Shown: piece after piece, positions 37,540 to 48,313 of the stretch | Position numbering within the stretch: the stretch's first letter is position 1 | Layout of the letters: each line of letters opens with the position of its first letter | Program-made: the position numbers and the translations under genes | Origin: Cryptomeria japonica | Lineage: Eukaryota > Streptophyta > Pinopsida > Cupressales > Cupressaceae | Direction: 5' to 3' | DNA length: 64,000 nucleotides | Assembly: GCF_030272615.1 (NCBI RefSeq) | Contig: NC_081414.1 | Location: 333,855,427-333,919,426, forward strand | The notes under the pieces: generated by a model | Databases searched by the model: none | What the model saw: the letters and a program-made list of their open reading frames with translations, nothing else | What the model was told of the DNA's origin: nothing

Positions 37540-37551
37540 ACTCTAATACCA
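37540..37551 (-). promoter_or_regulatory. RE2 primer-binding site
   Basis: The minus strand reads TGGTATTAGAGT, two transitions from TGGTATCAGAGC. Confidence 0.75.
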
Positions 37552-37553
37552 AT

Positions 37554-38719
37554 TGTTGAACCCAAGGCCGAACTGATAGAGGGGTTGAATCAGTCTAAAC
37601 CAAAATTAATGTAGCATATAAACAATTGATCAACAACATAAAATCAACACATCAACACCAAGATTTTATACATGAAAACCCAAACAGTGAAAAAACATGG
37701 TGAGTGCCAACTCACATAAATGATCCACTATATAGAAATGTATTATAAAAGGGAGCTAACTGCTCTGGACTTGTAGACTAAGGATAACTTCTCTTGGGGC
37801 AAGATACAAAAATGACTTGCAAACCTGATGCTAACTACAACAAGGCAAGATACAATGAATTGAATTGAAAAGAAGGATCTCCCAATCATGAAGTTGTCCT
37901 TGAACACTATATAAAGCGACCAACATCAACTCACACAACTCAAACCTCATCTATCAACACACTGTCTCATACTTCTACCACAATATCAAACAACTTGCAT
38001 TCATTTGAACACAACTCTTCTCCACTGCTCTTCACTAAATTTTTTTTTCTATACCCACATCACACTCTCTACCATGCTTCATGCAAAAACTCAATCACAT
38101 ACATTCTTTATATACAAGATAGATCATTAAATCTTAAACCAAGTCGACTTGAACAAACAAATACATCTTCAAGACAAAACACACATGTTGATCCACTCTA
38201 GGAGAAAGAGAGGACCAAAACACATCTTCCTAAGTCCCATTCACCAATCTACAATCACCAGAACAAAAATCTTAACATTGCAACATGTAACGTGTCTACA
38301 ATTAACAGGCCAAAACATATTCTCCAATGCAAATCACCCTTATCCAAATCTCCACATGCTACGGTGACACTCATAACACATCGAATTACCTTCCACAAAT
38401 CATATCGAGACCAAAAGGTAAGATTAGCATATAATATCACAATTGGCAATGAAACATACTACAACTTTCGGAGAACACAAAGATATATTTAGACTATTCA
38501 GACCACAAAACTAACATATCCACAATGTCAAAAACATAACCAAAGAAGATAGCAACATCAGCAACACTTCTTGGACTTGAACACTTTTGAAACAACCAAT
38601 AGAATAACTGCAACATCAATGTAGCAAGATATCTATGCATCATAGACATTCTAGACCAACAACTACCGGAACAACAAGTTTGACATCAATGACAACCACA
38701 ACAATACATACTTCCAACA
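37554..38719 (-). repeat. RE2 5' LTR
   Basis: 1166 bp, TGTTGAACCC to TTCCAACA on the plus strand, uninterrupted. It shows the empty sites for sL2 and provides the outer TSD TAAAC. Confidence 0.85.
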
Positions 38720-38724
38720 TAAAC

Positions 38725-38900
38725 ATCATACTAAAATCCACATGAACATGTCTTGTCATTTCTCCTAAACAATGAATTGATCACCTTACCAAAAAAAGAT
38801 TATTTCAAGAAGACCTAGATGAAATTGTCCATCTCTACTATATTGTTCTTACTGTCACACCTCAGGACACTCAAATTGATTCAAAACCCTAAGCAACCAA
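38725..38900 (+). pseudogene. Old gag remnant, right part, with zinc-knuckle trace
   Basis: Immediately after the RE2 duplication the plus strand encodes 'CSYCHTSGHSN' (from 38844), a CX2CX4H start of a CCHC knuckle whose last Cys is lost to a stop. It is collinear with the gag capsid remnant ending at 11823, so RE2 probably split one gag gene. Confidence 0.35.
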
Positions 38901-41700
38901 AATTGAAATGTAGTCAACAATGGATAAGTACACATCAACACCACCCTATCAACCAACACCATATGTTGGAAGGATGGACTAAAGGAGCTCTATACAAGTG
39001 GTTCATAAGGCACAACACTTGATAAAAGTTTTCCAAATGGGATAATGAACTAAGTTGGATTGATCTTGGGGGAAACTCAATCATCAAATAAAATAGAGTC
39101 AAAATAGTACTATGTGTGTGACATCTACAAAGTTCTAATGATTCACCACTATGAGCATGTTGGTGTATTAATTTCACTTTCATGATGACTCAAAAGATAA
39201 CAATAAATAAGAAAATCCTCTTTAAATTTTTAGGGGAAGCTCCATGATTTAATCTACTCTAGAGTCTAAAACAAAAAACAAATATACTAATACAATAAAA
39301 ATACAATTTATTTTTTGGGTTTCTCTATAAAGATAAAATGAATAAACAAACTTGACCTATCTATTTTAATATTATAGGTTAGTTAGAGCACAAAAAATTG
39401 AGGAATTTGTATTCTTACCAATGAATTTTCTCAATTTCTGAAATTTAAAATGTAAACAGGAATACTATGCAAAAATTAAAACAAAGATTATTGGATTTCT
39501 ATCAGCGATTAATTAATCTTGAGATCAACATAAAACATGGAAATAATAACACCTATAAGAAGAATGAATGAAGACAATTAATTACCATGAAGCACTTAAT
39601 TTACTTCATAGATTCAAGCATTGATGTCAAACAAAGTTAATATAGATTTTCCTATTAATTGGATTCTTCCTTGAACAATTACAACCCTTGTAATTGGACT
39701 TAAATGAAAATCTTAGCGACGTACAAGGAAACTTCAACTTCACATTCTTTATACAAATACACAACAATTTAATTGAATTCAAACTTGAGTGAATTTGCAA
39801 TTTAAGTCTTACAACAACTCCCATTACATTGTATGTGTAAAAGTTTATAATTTTCTAGTCACATCATATAAAAAATAATATAAAATATTAATTTATGTAT
39901 ATTTTTGCTCATCTTGAGAATCCATCTAAATCAAGGATTTTGATCTTTTGATTGTCTTTAATTTGTTTTAATTGATCCTCAATCTTAGCTCGAGCATCTC
40001 TTTGAATGAAAAAGCTCAAATTGAATGTGTTTTCTTTTTTATTTCACTTTATTTTCTTTCCAATCTTCACTTGAGTTCATGTACTACCTTGGATATCACT
40101 TTCTCTTTGTTTCTAACTTTGTCTTGATGAGAAAAACATATCATTTAGTTTCCAAATGCTATTGTTTTTATTTTTTTATGATTTTCATCAAGGGTTTTGT
40201 TATGCGAACATCAATAATAAATTGGGCATGGGCACTGGTGCTTTTTGATCATTTTTTTATTATTTAAAAAAAAATTAAAATTGCTCCATTTTTGTGCTTA
40301 GCACATCAATCCAAAAACATGGTGAAAAATAGAAAAGAAAAAACAATTTATTTTCTTAAAAATAGAAAGATTCATCTCTAGACTTCAATGAAACATGTCT
40401 TGAGTATGGGACCCTCTAAAGTGACAACTTTATGCTTGGTAGATGATCCTCGTGTACGATTTCGTCTCAAGGTCTCAAAGAAGATTTGTCTTAGCCTCAA
40501 TCATTCTTGCTTGTGACTATTGTCTACCACCATGGTTATTTTTAAATCTCACTCTTTCTTTTCGCTGCTAATACTACAATTGAAGCCTCTTTCAAGATTC
40601 ATAACATCATAATCTTCATGACAAGCAATGTACATATATCGTTAGTAAAAAGAGATAGAGCAACACTTAATGATTTAACCACTTAGATAGAAAAGATACA
40701 TAGTTGACATTGATTGACAAGAATGACTTTATTTTTGGCTATAGATATGATTAATCACAGTTTGTCAAGTGTAGCAAATTTGGGTACCAACAATGCAATG
40801 AGTGCTAAGTGGACCGTTTTATGCTCATGAAATGAGATCTTGTGAACCAATATTCATGAATATCGAATGAGTCAATAAGTTTGATTCAAAAACTACACAA
40901 TTGAATCTTGATAAAATATCACATAATAGATTTTGTAAATGTCTCTATCAAAATTGCCAAATTCTATTTGTGACAGAATAATTACTCATTCATAAATAAT
41001 TGTCCGCAAATGGGATTAACGGATTAGCAAGATGGTCCACATTTTGTGATCATTGATTTTATTGTTGGACCTTAAAAATGCAATTTCAAAAATTATGGCT
41101 CACTTAAGATCATTTGTCACCCTAAATTTGTGATCCTTATGTTCATTATGTTGTGATCTTCCTCTTACACCATTGTTGTGTTCCTCCCTTTATCCACACC
41201 ACAATTTAGGAATGCTGAGATCATCAACATACAAGTTTGGTTTGACATGGTTACCATTTGGCCATAAATGTCATGACAAGATCTAGGGTTGATAAAACCC
41301 TCCTCATAAGGAGCCATCGAGATTGCCTCCTATTTTGGAAATATAACCACATCAATTTGTCAAAGTACTATATAAAATGGATTGGGGTGGTTGGAAACGA
41401 ATATCCTAGAAGGTGATTGCATATGCAAAGCCTCTATGTATTAATCCAACATGACTCTTAATCCATCCAACATGGCTAATGTTATTTCTCCTTTAGAACA
41501 CAATGATGAAATGTGCTTTTAATCCGTCCTTTAATTGAAACTTCAAGGAACAACTATCAATAATAGGCCCTACATGAGCATGCTTGGGGGAGTCATCAAA
41601 GTTGTGGTGTGTTTGATAGTCAAATACAACAATCTCATTGATTACACTTAAACTGACATCGAACTTATGATCATTTTTCTTTCTTTAAATATATGTGAAT
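38901..41700. other. AT-rich intergenic stretch, no gene seen
   Basis: No recognisable protein, RNA gene, paired repeat or LTR end on either strand. A plus frame at 40025-40267 reads as hydrophobic, Phe-rich sequence from T-rich DNA and is not convincing. Confidence 0.4.
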
Positions 41701-43240
41701 TGTTGAACACAAAGTACCACTGAGAGGTGGGTGAATCAGTGGTTCCTAAACTATTTCCTCTTTTAAGGCAACTTTAGAATACCAGTTGTTATCTTAAGCA
41801 CTAACCAATCAAACCAGTAAAACAAATGGGGAGACCAAAGAAGACAATCACACAAATGCACTCCACAACACCAAATGTACGAGGAAAACCCAATATGGGA
41901 AAAACCTTAGTGATAAATGTTGCTGGAGACTACTGCTCCAATCTAGCCTCACAAGTGAAACATTGAATTACAAAGATTTAGGGCACCAACCCCTGCACCA
42001 AGCTCCAAGTTGGTGAAGTATAATAAAATACAATTTAGATACGGTTATGGCTTCTTGTTGCAAATGAGTTCTGCAACTCTTGATCAAATATGTTGTTGTC
42101 GGTTGACAGTCTTCTTCTTCTTTACCGGATCTCACACTGTCGATTGTGAGATCACTCTCTGATTCTTGGCCTCTCTTCTCTCTCTCTCTCACAGTCTCAC
42201 AACTCACTGTGTCACACTTGGATGTCACCTTGCTCAACTACACCTTACCGGTTTGCTCGACTATTGAACTTGCTACAGTTATACCGATACTCAATTACTA
42301 CCGGCTAAACCCTCTCACCGATATGCTTGTTGACTCACTCTACAACTTTCTTAGAATAAATTCTAAGGAAGATGATTTTTATCTACTCTCAAGCTCTCTT
42401 CACTCTTCTTCTCCTCCTCAAGCATCAATCTTTTATGTTTCGAGCTTGTATATTTATAATCATGGATTCCCGCCAAGTATGCATTTCAAACGTTGTAGTG
42501 TTAGGTTTTCCTTTTCCAGCTCAATCTAAATCCCCTTTGATACGATCTGCTTTTCAGGGATATGATCTTTATGACAACGATCAATCACCAGCCGAACTTC
42601 GCATTCCAATGTGCATTTTCTAAATCTAGAGGTCTACACCACGCTTTTCTGCTTTTCTCTATCACCCGCCATTAATGGCTTTGTTGTTTTCTTCACCTAA
42701 CAAGTACGAAGATCAAATCTTCTTGCCAGATCAGTGTGATTTATTTTCCAGCTTGCCTTCCTCAAGCTGCAATCTTTTGGCATCCTCCGTGACTTGCGAG
42801 TTCCTCATAAAAGTCGACCTGCTGCAAATTTGTTACATCGATGCACACTCCACCAACTTGTGCAATACCTCCACCTGGCATCAAGTTGTCATGCTTGTCG
42901 ACATCCACCTTTGATTGGATTCCTATGTCGGTTTGACATACTTTGTCGACCCAAGTTGACTACCGATTTAGTCTATGTTACCGGTATGACCATCAAACAT
43001 CCTTTATGTTTTGTTTACCGGTTGTTGTGCCTTTATAGCACACAAGCAACCTTCATCCTGGTTTATGCCTTACTGGTAAGCCTTTTTTATCGATAGATGA
43101 CCCAAGTCATGTGTACCAGTAGCCTTTCTTCTGTCTGCTCACTCTAATGTGTATTGTCATCATATCGCTCACCACTTACTTACCGATGACCTTGCCAAAC
43201 CGGTTGACATCAATGACAACTTAATGCCAAATTGCCAACA
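41701..43240 (-). repeat. sL3: solo LTR, copia type, antisense
   Basis: 1540 bp running from TGTTGAACAC, followed by a GAGAGGTGGGTGAATCAG block like the starts of the RE2 and RE4 LTRs, to TTGCCAACA. It contains ACCGGT hexamers near 42246, 42980, 43017 and 43199. The minus-strand TATAAATA (42451-42458) agrees with minus orientation. No primer site, polypurine tract or clear 5-bp duplication is present. Confidence 0.6.
42451..42458 (-). promoter_or_regulatory. sL3 TATA box
   Basis: TATAAATA on the minus strand in the middle of the LTR. Confidence 0.4.
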
Positions 43241-43439
43241 ATGCCCAATGTTAAGAGGCATGTGTTATGTAGTTCACAATCTATATTTCAATCCATATAT
43301 TTGGTATCTTATCTATTTACATTTTGATGTGTGTGATGACAAAGGTTGAAATATGTTAATATATTCACAAACAACAATTGCCATTTTCAAAATGTGATTT
43401 AAGTTTTGTAATATATTTTGATATTGATGCTCAAGAAAT

Positions 43440-43704
43440 AATTAAATAAGAGCAAATAAAATGAAGATAAAATTGGATATGAAAACATAAACAAGATCAA
43501 GACACAAAACACAAGATTTATAGTGGTTCACCATAAAGGCTACATCCACTCCCAACCAAGGCAATATCTTTATTCACAATTATCAAATACATCACATACA
43601 ATCTATATTCATTCCTATATTCAAATGTTTAACTCTTCGAATATGAAAATACAGGGAAAAGAAGAAAAGAATAGTCATGACTGTTGGACTTCACATCCTC
43701 AACA
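43440..43704 (-). repeat. RE6 3' LTR
   Basis: About 265 bp ending CCTCAACA next to the polypurine tract. Matches 46752-47020 with shared blocks AATAAGAGCAAATAAAATG and AACTCTTCGAATATGAAAA. Confidence 0.85.
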
Positions 43705-43889
43705 ATCTCCCACTTGAAGTCCAACCCATACAACCACAAACAATGATATCCCCTAGATTTTTATTATTTACATAATTAGGCCCAAATAGGCTCTACAAGA
43801 CTTAAGCTATTCCAAAATTTGTTAACAGATACTCTAAATGAGTCTTCTCCAAATGAGATCAATTGTTCAAACTCAATAGAATCACAACT

Positions 43890-44230
43890 TGGTACCATGT
43901 CCTAAAACATACTGCAATCAAGCAGTCTTACCCCAAAAAATTTAACAACTTGCACATTGTCCACATTGAAGGTCAATGTATTTGTGGAACAAACATTGCC
44001 AAGCACCAGCACCAGAGCATCCTTATCTATAGCACTGCTTCTAGCAAATTCTAATCCAACCTTCCCAAAATCCATGATTGCAAGAGTCTTTCCCACTTGT
44101 CACACACCTACATATTTATTCCCTTGCCACTTACTATGTTTTATAGAAGCGCAAGCTTGGGGTACATTCTAAGCCATGGTGACAAGAACTATGACATGCT
44201 TTATAACTACTTAGGCATTATTTCAAATGG
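43890..44230 (-). pseudogene. Captured D-3-phosphoglycerate dehydrogenase fragment
   Basis: The minus strand encodes 'ASIKHSKWQGNKYVGV', a stop, then 'QVGKTLAIMDFGKVGLEFAR' and 'SSAIDKDALVLVL'. From family knowledge these match the NAD-binding region of plant phosphoglycerate dehydrogenase (first step of plastid serine synthesis): the KW.RNKYVGV approach, the GFGKVG Rossmann turn (its first Gly is Asp here), and the ARGGVIDE.ALV segment. In the enzyme the last two blocks lie about 60 residues apart; here they are fused at a shared 'AR', so an internal piece is missing. Upstream traces ('VIVLVTMA', stop, 'NVPQ') extend the match. No introns are seen. Stops and missing parts rule out an active enzyme. 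Confidence 0.75.
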
Positions 44231-44389
44231 TACACAAGCCCCGTTAAGATACCCACATCTTGCATATGCCATGACAATAGCAATCCACAAGATCACATTC
44301 TTTTCAACATAAGATCATTTTTTTTCATCTACATTCAAAACTTCAATATTGGTTGCCTCTAAGATGATGCTATTAAGAAATGCATCATT

Positions 44390-44905
44390 CTATAATAAAA
44401 TGAACTACTTTGCCAATACTAGTGAGATATTTTTCCATTGAATCTCTATTGCTCTAATAGTCTTATCAATGGCCCAAACAAGCTCATATGCCACAACAAT
44501 GTCACTCAAATATTTCACCTTCTCTACTATTGCTTTGGTTTGTTCATAGACTACACTCGTTGTATCTCCAACTTTTCGTTGCTTGGAAGTCTCTCTAACA
44601 CAAGCTATTACCTTTAGATCTTGACCAAGGGCATAGGCTACTTTATTTGAAACACTCATTTGCTTATGTCAATATAAGCCTTCTCTCTGAATGACCGAGA
44701 ATTATCCATGGAATATTTAAATTGACCAGTGTCCCTATACTAATCTCATCTAAAAAGGCAACATCTTTCCTTACCCAACAATTTTGTGCAACAACAAAAA
44801 AAACAGAGCATAATAAGCTATTCACTAGTGCAAGAAACACAAATAGAGGACTAACATCAACAACATTTTTAGATGGCACTTCTGCTATGACCTTGGTCAC
44901 TATAT
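44390..44905 (-). pseudogene. Captured triosephosphate isomerase fragment
   Basis: The minus strand encodes '[20 protein letters not shown]', '[12 protein letters not shown]', '[17 protein letters not shown]', then after a stop and frameshift near 44661 'NKVAYALGQDLKVIACVRE', 'QTKAIVEKVKYLSDIVVAYE' and 'LVWAID'. These are consecutive parts of cytosolic triosephosphate isomerase, the glycolytic enzyme joining DHAP and glyceraldehyde 3-phosphate. The catalytic His (GHSE) and Glu (AYE) positions survive; the N-terminal NWK segment with the catalytic Lys is absent, and the phosphate loop after VWAI is lost. About 160 of some 250 residues are represented. Plant genes for this enzyme have many introns; none interrupts this stretch, which points to capture from mRNA. 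Confidence 0.85.
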
Positions 44906-46237
44906 CCTTGTCGATCATAATCCTCCAAAATACAAAGTATGTGAGTAGTACAACATCCACCTTGCGCAAAACCAAATTTGAGCCCAACGTACTCCTAGAT
45001 CTACTTTCAATATAGCCTTCTCATATCTTGCTTTGACTTCTTTTGCTAGAACCTTTGAAAATCCCTCTGTCATCCCAATCTTTTGTGGAGCAGAAGATGA
45101 GATGACATCCACATTTTATGTGACAACATTCCTCTGATTCAACACAACATTTGACACAATCGAAGAGGACTATGAAAAGCTTGAAAGCATTGATCTTCTA
45201 GTTTGCTCTGGTCATTCAATTTATTTCAGTGTTTATCCTATTTCATTTTCACTTATGCTTCCAAATTTCTCTTTCTCTGCCACATTCTATGAACCTTCTT
45301 CATTCTCAAAAGAAGAAGCTCCTTCTTGTGGAGGCTCAATTTTTTTCTCTATAGCCTTGATCACCTATGGTTTCTTCCCACCAAAGAGAATCTTCTCCAT
45401 CAAGAAGGGATTCATTTCTTCGAAGAAAGGGTTATACCTTCCTCGGCACCATCTCTCAACCCCTTGTAAGCAACGACAAGCTTCTCCCACTTGTTTCGAC
45501 ACTGCTAAGCATCATAGTAGAATTGATCATTCCTCAAAGCCTCTATAATTTCATCCAAGTCTTTCTACATGGCAATCAAGTCCCTTTGGAACTTCTCGTC
45601 TTCCTCTACAATTTTTGGACAATCATTGTCCGCCAATTTTAGATCGATTTCCTTCCTCTCTAAACTTGGCCCACTTTTCAAGCCATCTATTTTCACCATT
45701 TTTGTTTCTTCAAACTATTCAAATTCAGACCCCTCTGCTATTTTTTATTTCCCCAAGCCACACAATGGATTCAACTTGGACCTCCTTCCCCTTCTGATGC
45801 TTCTTCATAATCAACCTCAATGTTTCCTCTTTCTCCCTCTTCAAGGCCTCCTTGCACATAACATCTACATAGGTTCGAGCTGCAACATTCGAGGTTTTCT
45901 CCCCTACTGAATCTGCCAAATCCTCATCCTCATGGCCTCTGATGAAAAATCTACCGCCCTCACGGAGTGCCACGAAATCTAGGCCACCATTATAAAGGCT
46001 CATATCATAGGCCTCCCACTCCTAGCAACTTTTCACCTGCCTATCCACAACCACTCTGGGCTTCTTTTGCATCTTTCAACCTCTTTTATACTTTAGATCC
46101 TATTTTATCTTTCTTTGCCAATGAGTTCATGGTTGCTCAAACCATTTATACTTGCTATAGTTGCATCAAGAGTTGAGAAAGAAACAGATCTAACATCTTC
46201 TTCTTCAACCAAATCCTCTTCTTCATTTGACTAATCT
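44906..46237 (-). pseudogene. RE6 interior of uncertain origin
   Basis: Minus-strand frames with stops, same direction as the captured genes. 45725-46003 reads 'MSLYNGGLDFVALREGGRFF' and then a Lys/Glu-rich helix ('LRLIMKKHQKGKEVQVES'). About 45450-45660 reads 'RDLIAM', a stop, 'KDLDEIIEALRNDQFYYDA', a stop, then 'QCRNKWEKLVVAYKGLRDG'. The QCRNKWEKL..AYK pattern resembles the third helix of trihelix/Myb-like DNA-binding domains, so this may be a third captured host gene. It could equally be element-specific sequence. No pol motif is present anywhere here. Confidence 0.4.
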
Positions 46238-46737
46238 ATTGTTTTCTTATAATTCCAACAATTCTTTTTGGTGTGACCTCACTTGCCACAATACCAGCAA
46301 CCACCATCTCTAGGTTTGTAGTTTGACCTTCCTCGTGATTTCTCATGATCTCTTTCACTCTTCCCTTCTTCATCCAACCAATGTACACGACGCACAAAGG
46401 TGGATCGCCAAATGTCTTTTTTGTCATTTTTCAAAACGCGTATTGGTGAGTCGACATGCCCTTCAACCTTGGCAACGACAACACCTTTCATTTCTGGCCT
46501 CTAGTCTATGTTGCTGTCAAATTCCAACATACTAAGGAATTCATCAATAATTGAATCAAAACATCATCTTAACAATCCAAAAGCCTCTTTTGAGCAGCCA
46601 AAATTCCACACAAAGGCAAATCTGAAGTAGGATGATCAACTCCCACTTCAGCATGTCTCTTTATTATATAGAAACACCCAACTCCAAGATCCAGCACCCA
46701 ATCATCTTCCATATCTGCTCTCCTTGGCTCCAACCAA
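46238..46737 (-). pseudogene. RE6 gag remnant with CCHC knuckle
   Basis: The minus strand encodes 'WLDEEGKSERDHEKSRGRS' and CWYCGK, a stop, GHTKKNC (46258-46299), a CX2CX4HX4C knuckle of copia gag type. An acidic tail ('NEEEDLVEEEDV') follows. The capsid part upstream, towards the primer site, is not recognisable. Confidence 0.6.
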
Positions 46738-46749
46738 GCTCTGATACCA
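46738..46749 (-). promoter_or_regulatory. RE6 primer-binding site
   Basis: The minus strand reads TGGTATCAGAGC, a perfect tRNA-Met site, two bases from the LTR. Confidence 0.9.
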
Positions 46750-46751
46750 AT

Positions 46752-47020
46752 TGTTCATTGAATAAGAGCAAATAAAATGAAGATAAAATCAGATATGAAA
46801 ACATAAACAAGATCAAGACATGAAACACAAGATTTATAATGGTTCACCATAAATGCTATGTCCACTCTCAACCAAGGCAATATCTTTACTCACAGTTATC
46901 AGATACATCACATACAATCTGTACTCATTCCTATATACAAATGTTTAACTCTTCGAATATGAAAAGACAGGGAGAAGAAGAAAGAAATGGTCGTGATTGT
47001 TGGACTTCACATCCCCAACA
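46752..47020 (-). repeat. RE6 5' LTR
   Basis: 269 bp, TGTTCATTGAATAAG to CCCCAACA on the plus strand, followed by GAAAT. Confidence 0.85.
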
Positions 47021-47025
47021 GAAAT

Positions 47026-47671
47026 CATTATGGATGACTGGATTATGATTTGTAACCTCGATGCTCTATAGATATCATGTAAATTTATATTAATTGAACC
47101 ATGTACATATCAAATGTGATCTCAACGGATCTGTGAAGAAAATAATCACAGATCTACCATTTGAAATTCATAAGCTTTAATGAAAAATTGCAAGATTATG
47201 AATATGCTGCTATTTTTGAGATTAAGATATATTATGCAGAACCTCAACTTAGCACAAGAGGCCATTAGTCTTTTTATGTTTACGTATCATTAAGATTTAA
47301 GTTTTTAGGTGAAAGAAAGCTATGACATTGCATTTTAGCATAAATTTATATCTGAAATTTTAACAAATGAGCTAAAAATTCAACTTCAAAGTGTTCAGAG
47401 TGTAGAGGTGGTAAAAAGATCTCTCAAAATCACGTCTATTGTTGTTGCACTACCAGGGAAATTATTGTATTGTGGAAATCAAATTCTTAAAACCAAGGAT
47501 TCTGAGAGGATGACAAAATTAATTTCAAGAAATTTCAAGTCTTACACCCCCAGGATTAAGAAGAGAATCTCTAACTATCCAACCCTGCAAAGTCAAAGAT
47601 CCATGAAAAAATTAGATTTTAAAAATAATTTTAATACATAAAGAAAACCTATTTGCACAATATGCGTTTAC
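47026..47671. other. Probable intronic or flanking host DNA
   Basis: No coding content beyond short frames. It lies downstream of the splice donor of the host-gene exon at 47672-47872 (minus strand), so it may be intron, and the 43241-43434 flank may be its continuation across RE6. Confidence 0.35.
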
Positions 47672-48065
47672 CTGAATTGCAGCCTTTTCCTTGAATATTT
47701 TATAATGAGCCGAAGAGTTTTTGCAACTTGAGAATATTGCAGACCCAATAGCACCTTCTGCCAGCAATTCAGCATCCATAGCACACAAAGTATTATCAAA
47801 AATATTTTCAATGGTACTTCTTTTACAACTCTTCTGAGATGCCCTGTCCAAAATATGCAACAGCATATATGCCTGCAAGATCGAAAAAGATGTCAAAACT
47901 GATTGAAATGAATTGATGGCTAAATTTCTTAATAAAAATATGTAGCTCATATCGTAGCTGTACCTGAAAAGCCCCTTCCATAACATCCTCCGAAGTAGCA
48001 GCTTCTTTAAGAACAACATATGCTCGTTTTCTTCTTCTATTAAATGTGATGAGGTAATTTTTATC
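47672..48065 (-). pseudogene. Two exons of a host gene (DUF647/RUS-like?)
   Basis: On the minus strand, exon 48065-47964 (34 codons, from 'DKNYLITFNRRRKRAYVVLK' to 'SEDVMEGAFQ') is bounded by TTACAG and GTACAG. Exon 47872-47672 (67 codons, 'AYMLLHILDRASQKS', 'LLAEGAIGSAIFSSCKN') is bounded by TTGCAG and GTAAAC. Both are phase 0 and free of stops, with a 91-bp intron between them. 'YVVLKE.AT.EDV...FQA..LLHIL' resembles the C-terminal part of plant ROOT UV-B SENSITIVE (DUF647) proteins, but I hold that loosely. No other exons are recognisable, so this is a fragment or one end of a gene with long introns. A partial second copy lies at 54600-54880. Confidence 0.5.
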
Positions 48066-48313
48066 CTGTAATAGTTATGACATTGTAATGTTCACTTAAA
48101 AAACCTTCACTAAGATAAAACACTAAATTCAACACGGTACATGAGCAACTTCATTTCTAAACAGCTGGCATTTAATGATTGAGAAGGTAATAAGGTTGTT
48201 TTTCAACATTAGTGCTTAATACCAATCATACAACAATCTATTACTGCTAGTGAATTAGCAGCTTCTTTTTTATATCCAGAAATTCTTCCGGCCATATGTC
48301 ATGATATCCATAT

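Larger units (their letters stand above)
11829..38719 (-). mobile_element. RE2: Ty1/copia element split by three insertions
   Basis: The outer boundaries are LTRs at 11829-14211 and 37554-38719, flanked by TAAAT (11824-11828) and TAAAC (38720-38724), a 5-bp duplication differing by one transition. Read on the minus strand the order is 5' LTR, primer site, gag, protease, integrase, reverse transcriptase, RNase H, 3' LTR, which is the copia order. Removing sL2, RE3 and RE4 with its nested RE5 leaves about 6.7 kb, a normal copia length. All coding parts are broken. The LTRs are clearly more diverged than those of RE3-RE5, in keeping with RE2 being the host of those insertions. Confidence 0.85.
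43440..47020 (-). mobile_element. RE6: LTR retrotransposon carrying captured host-gene fragments
   Basis: Short LTRs (43440-43704 and 46752-47020), a perfect 12-nt tRNA-Met primer site (46738-46749) and a polypurine tract (minus-strand TTCAAGTGGGAGAT, 43705-43718) frame a 3.0 kb interior. GAAAT flanks both sides (43435-43439, 47021-47025). The first four bases of the left LTR (TGTT) are missing. The interior holds only a gag-like zinc knuckle; no protease, integrase or reverse transcriptase is visible. In its place are stretches of triosephosphate isomerase and phosphoglycerate dehydrogenase in the element's sense direction. It must have moved with enzymes from another element. The arrangement recalls maize Bs1, a known gene-capturing retroelement. 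Confidence 0.8.

Noticed and set aside
43440-47020. RE6 as a Helitron or Pack-MULE, which also capture genes
   Set aside because: It has paired LTRs, a tRNA-Met primer site, a polypurine tract and a 5-bp duplication, and no terminal inverted repeats or Helitron ends; the captured pieces also lack introns.
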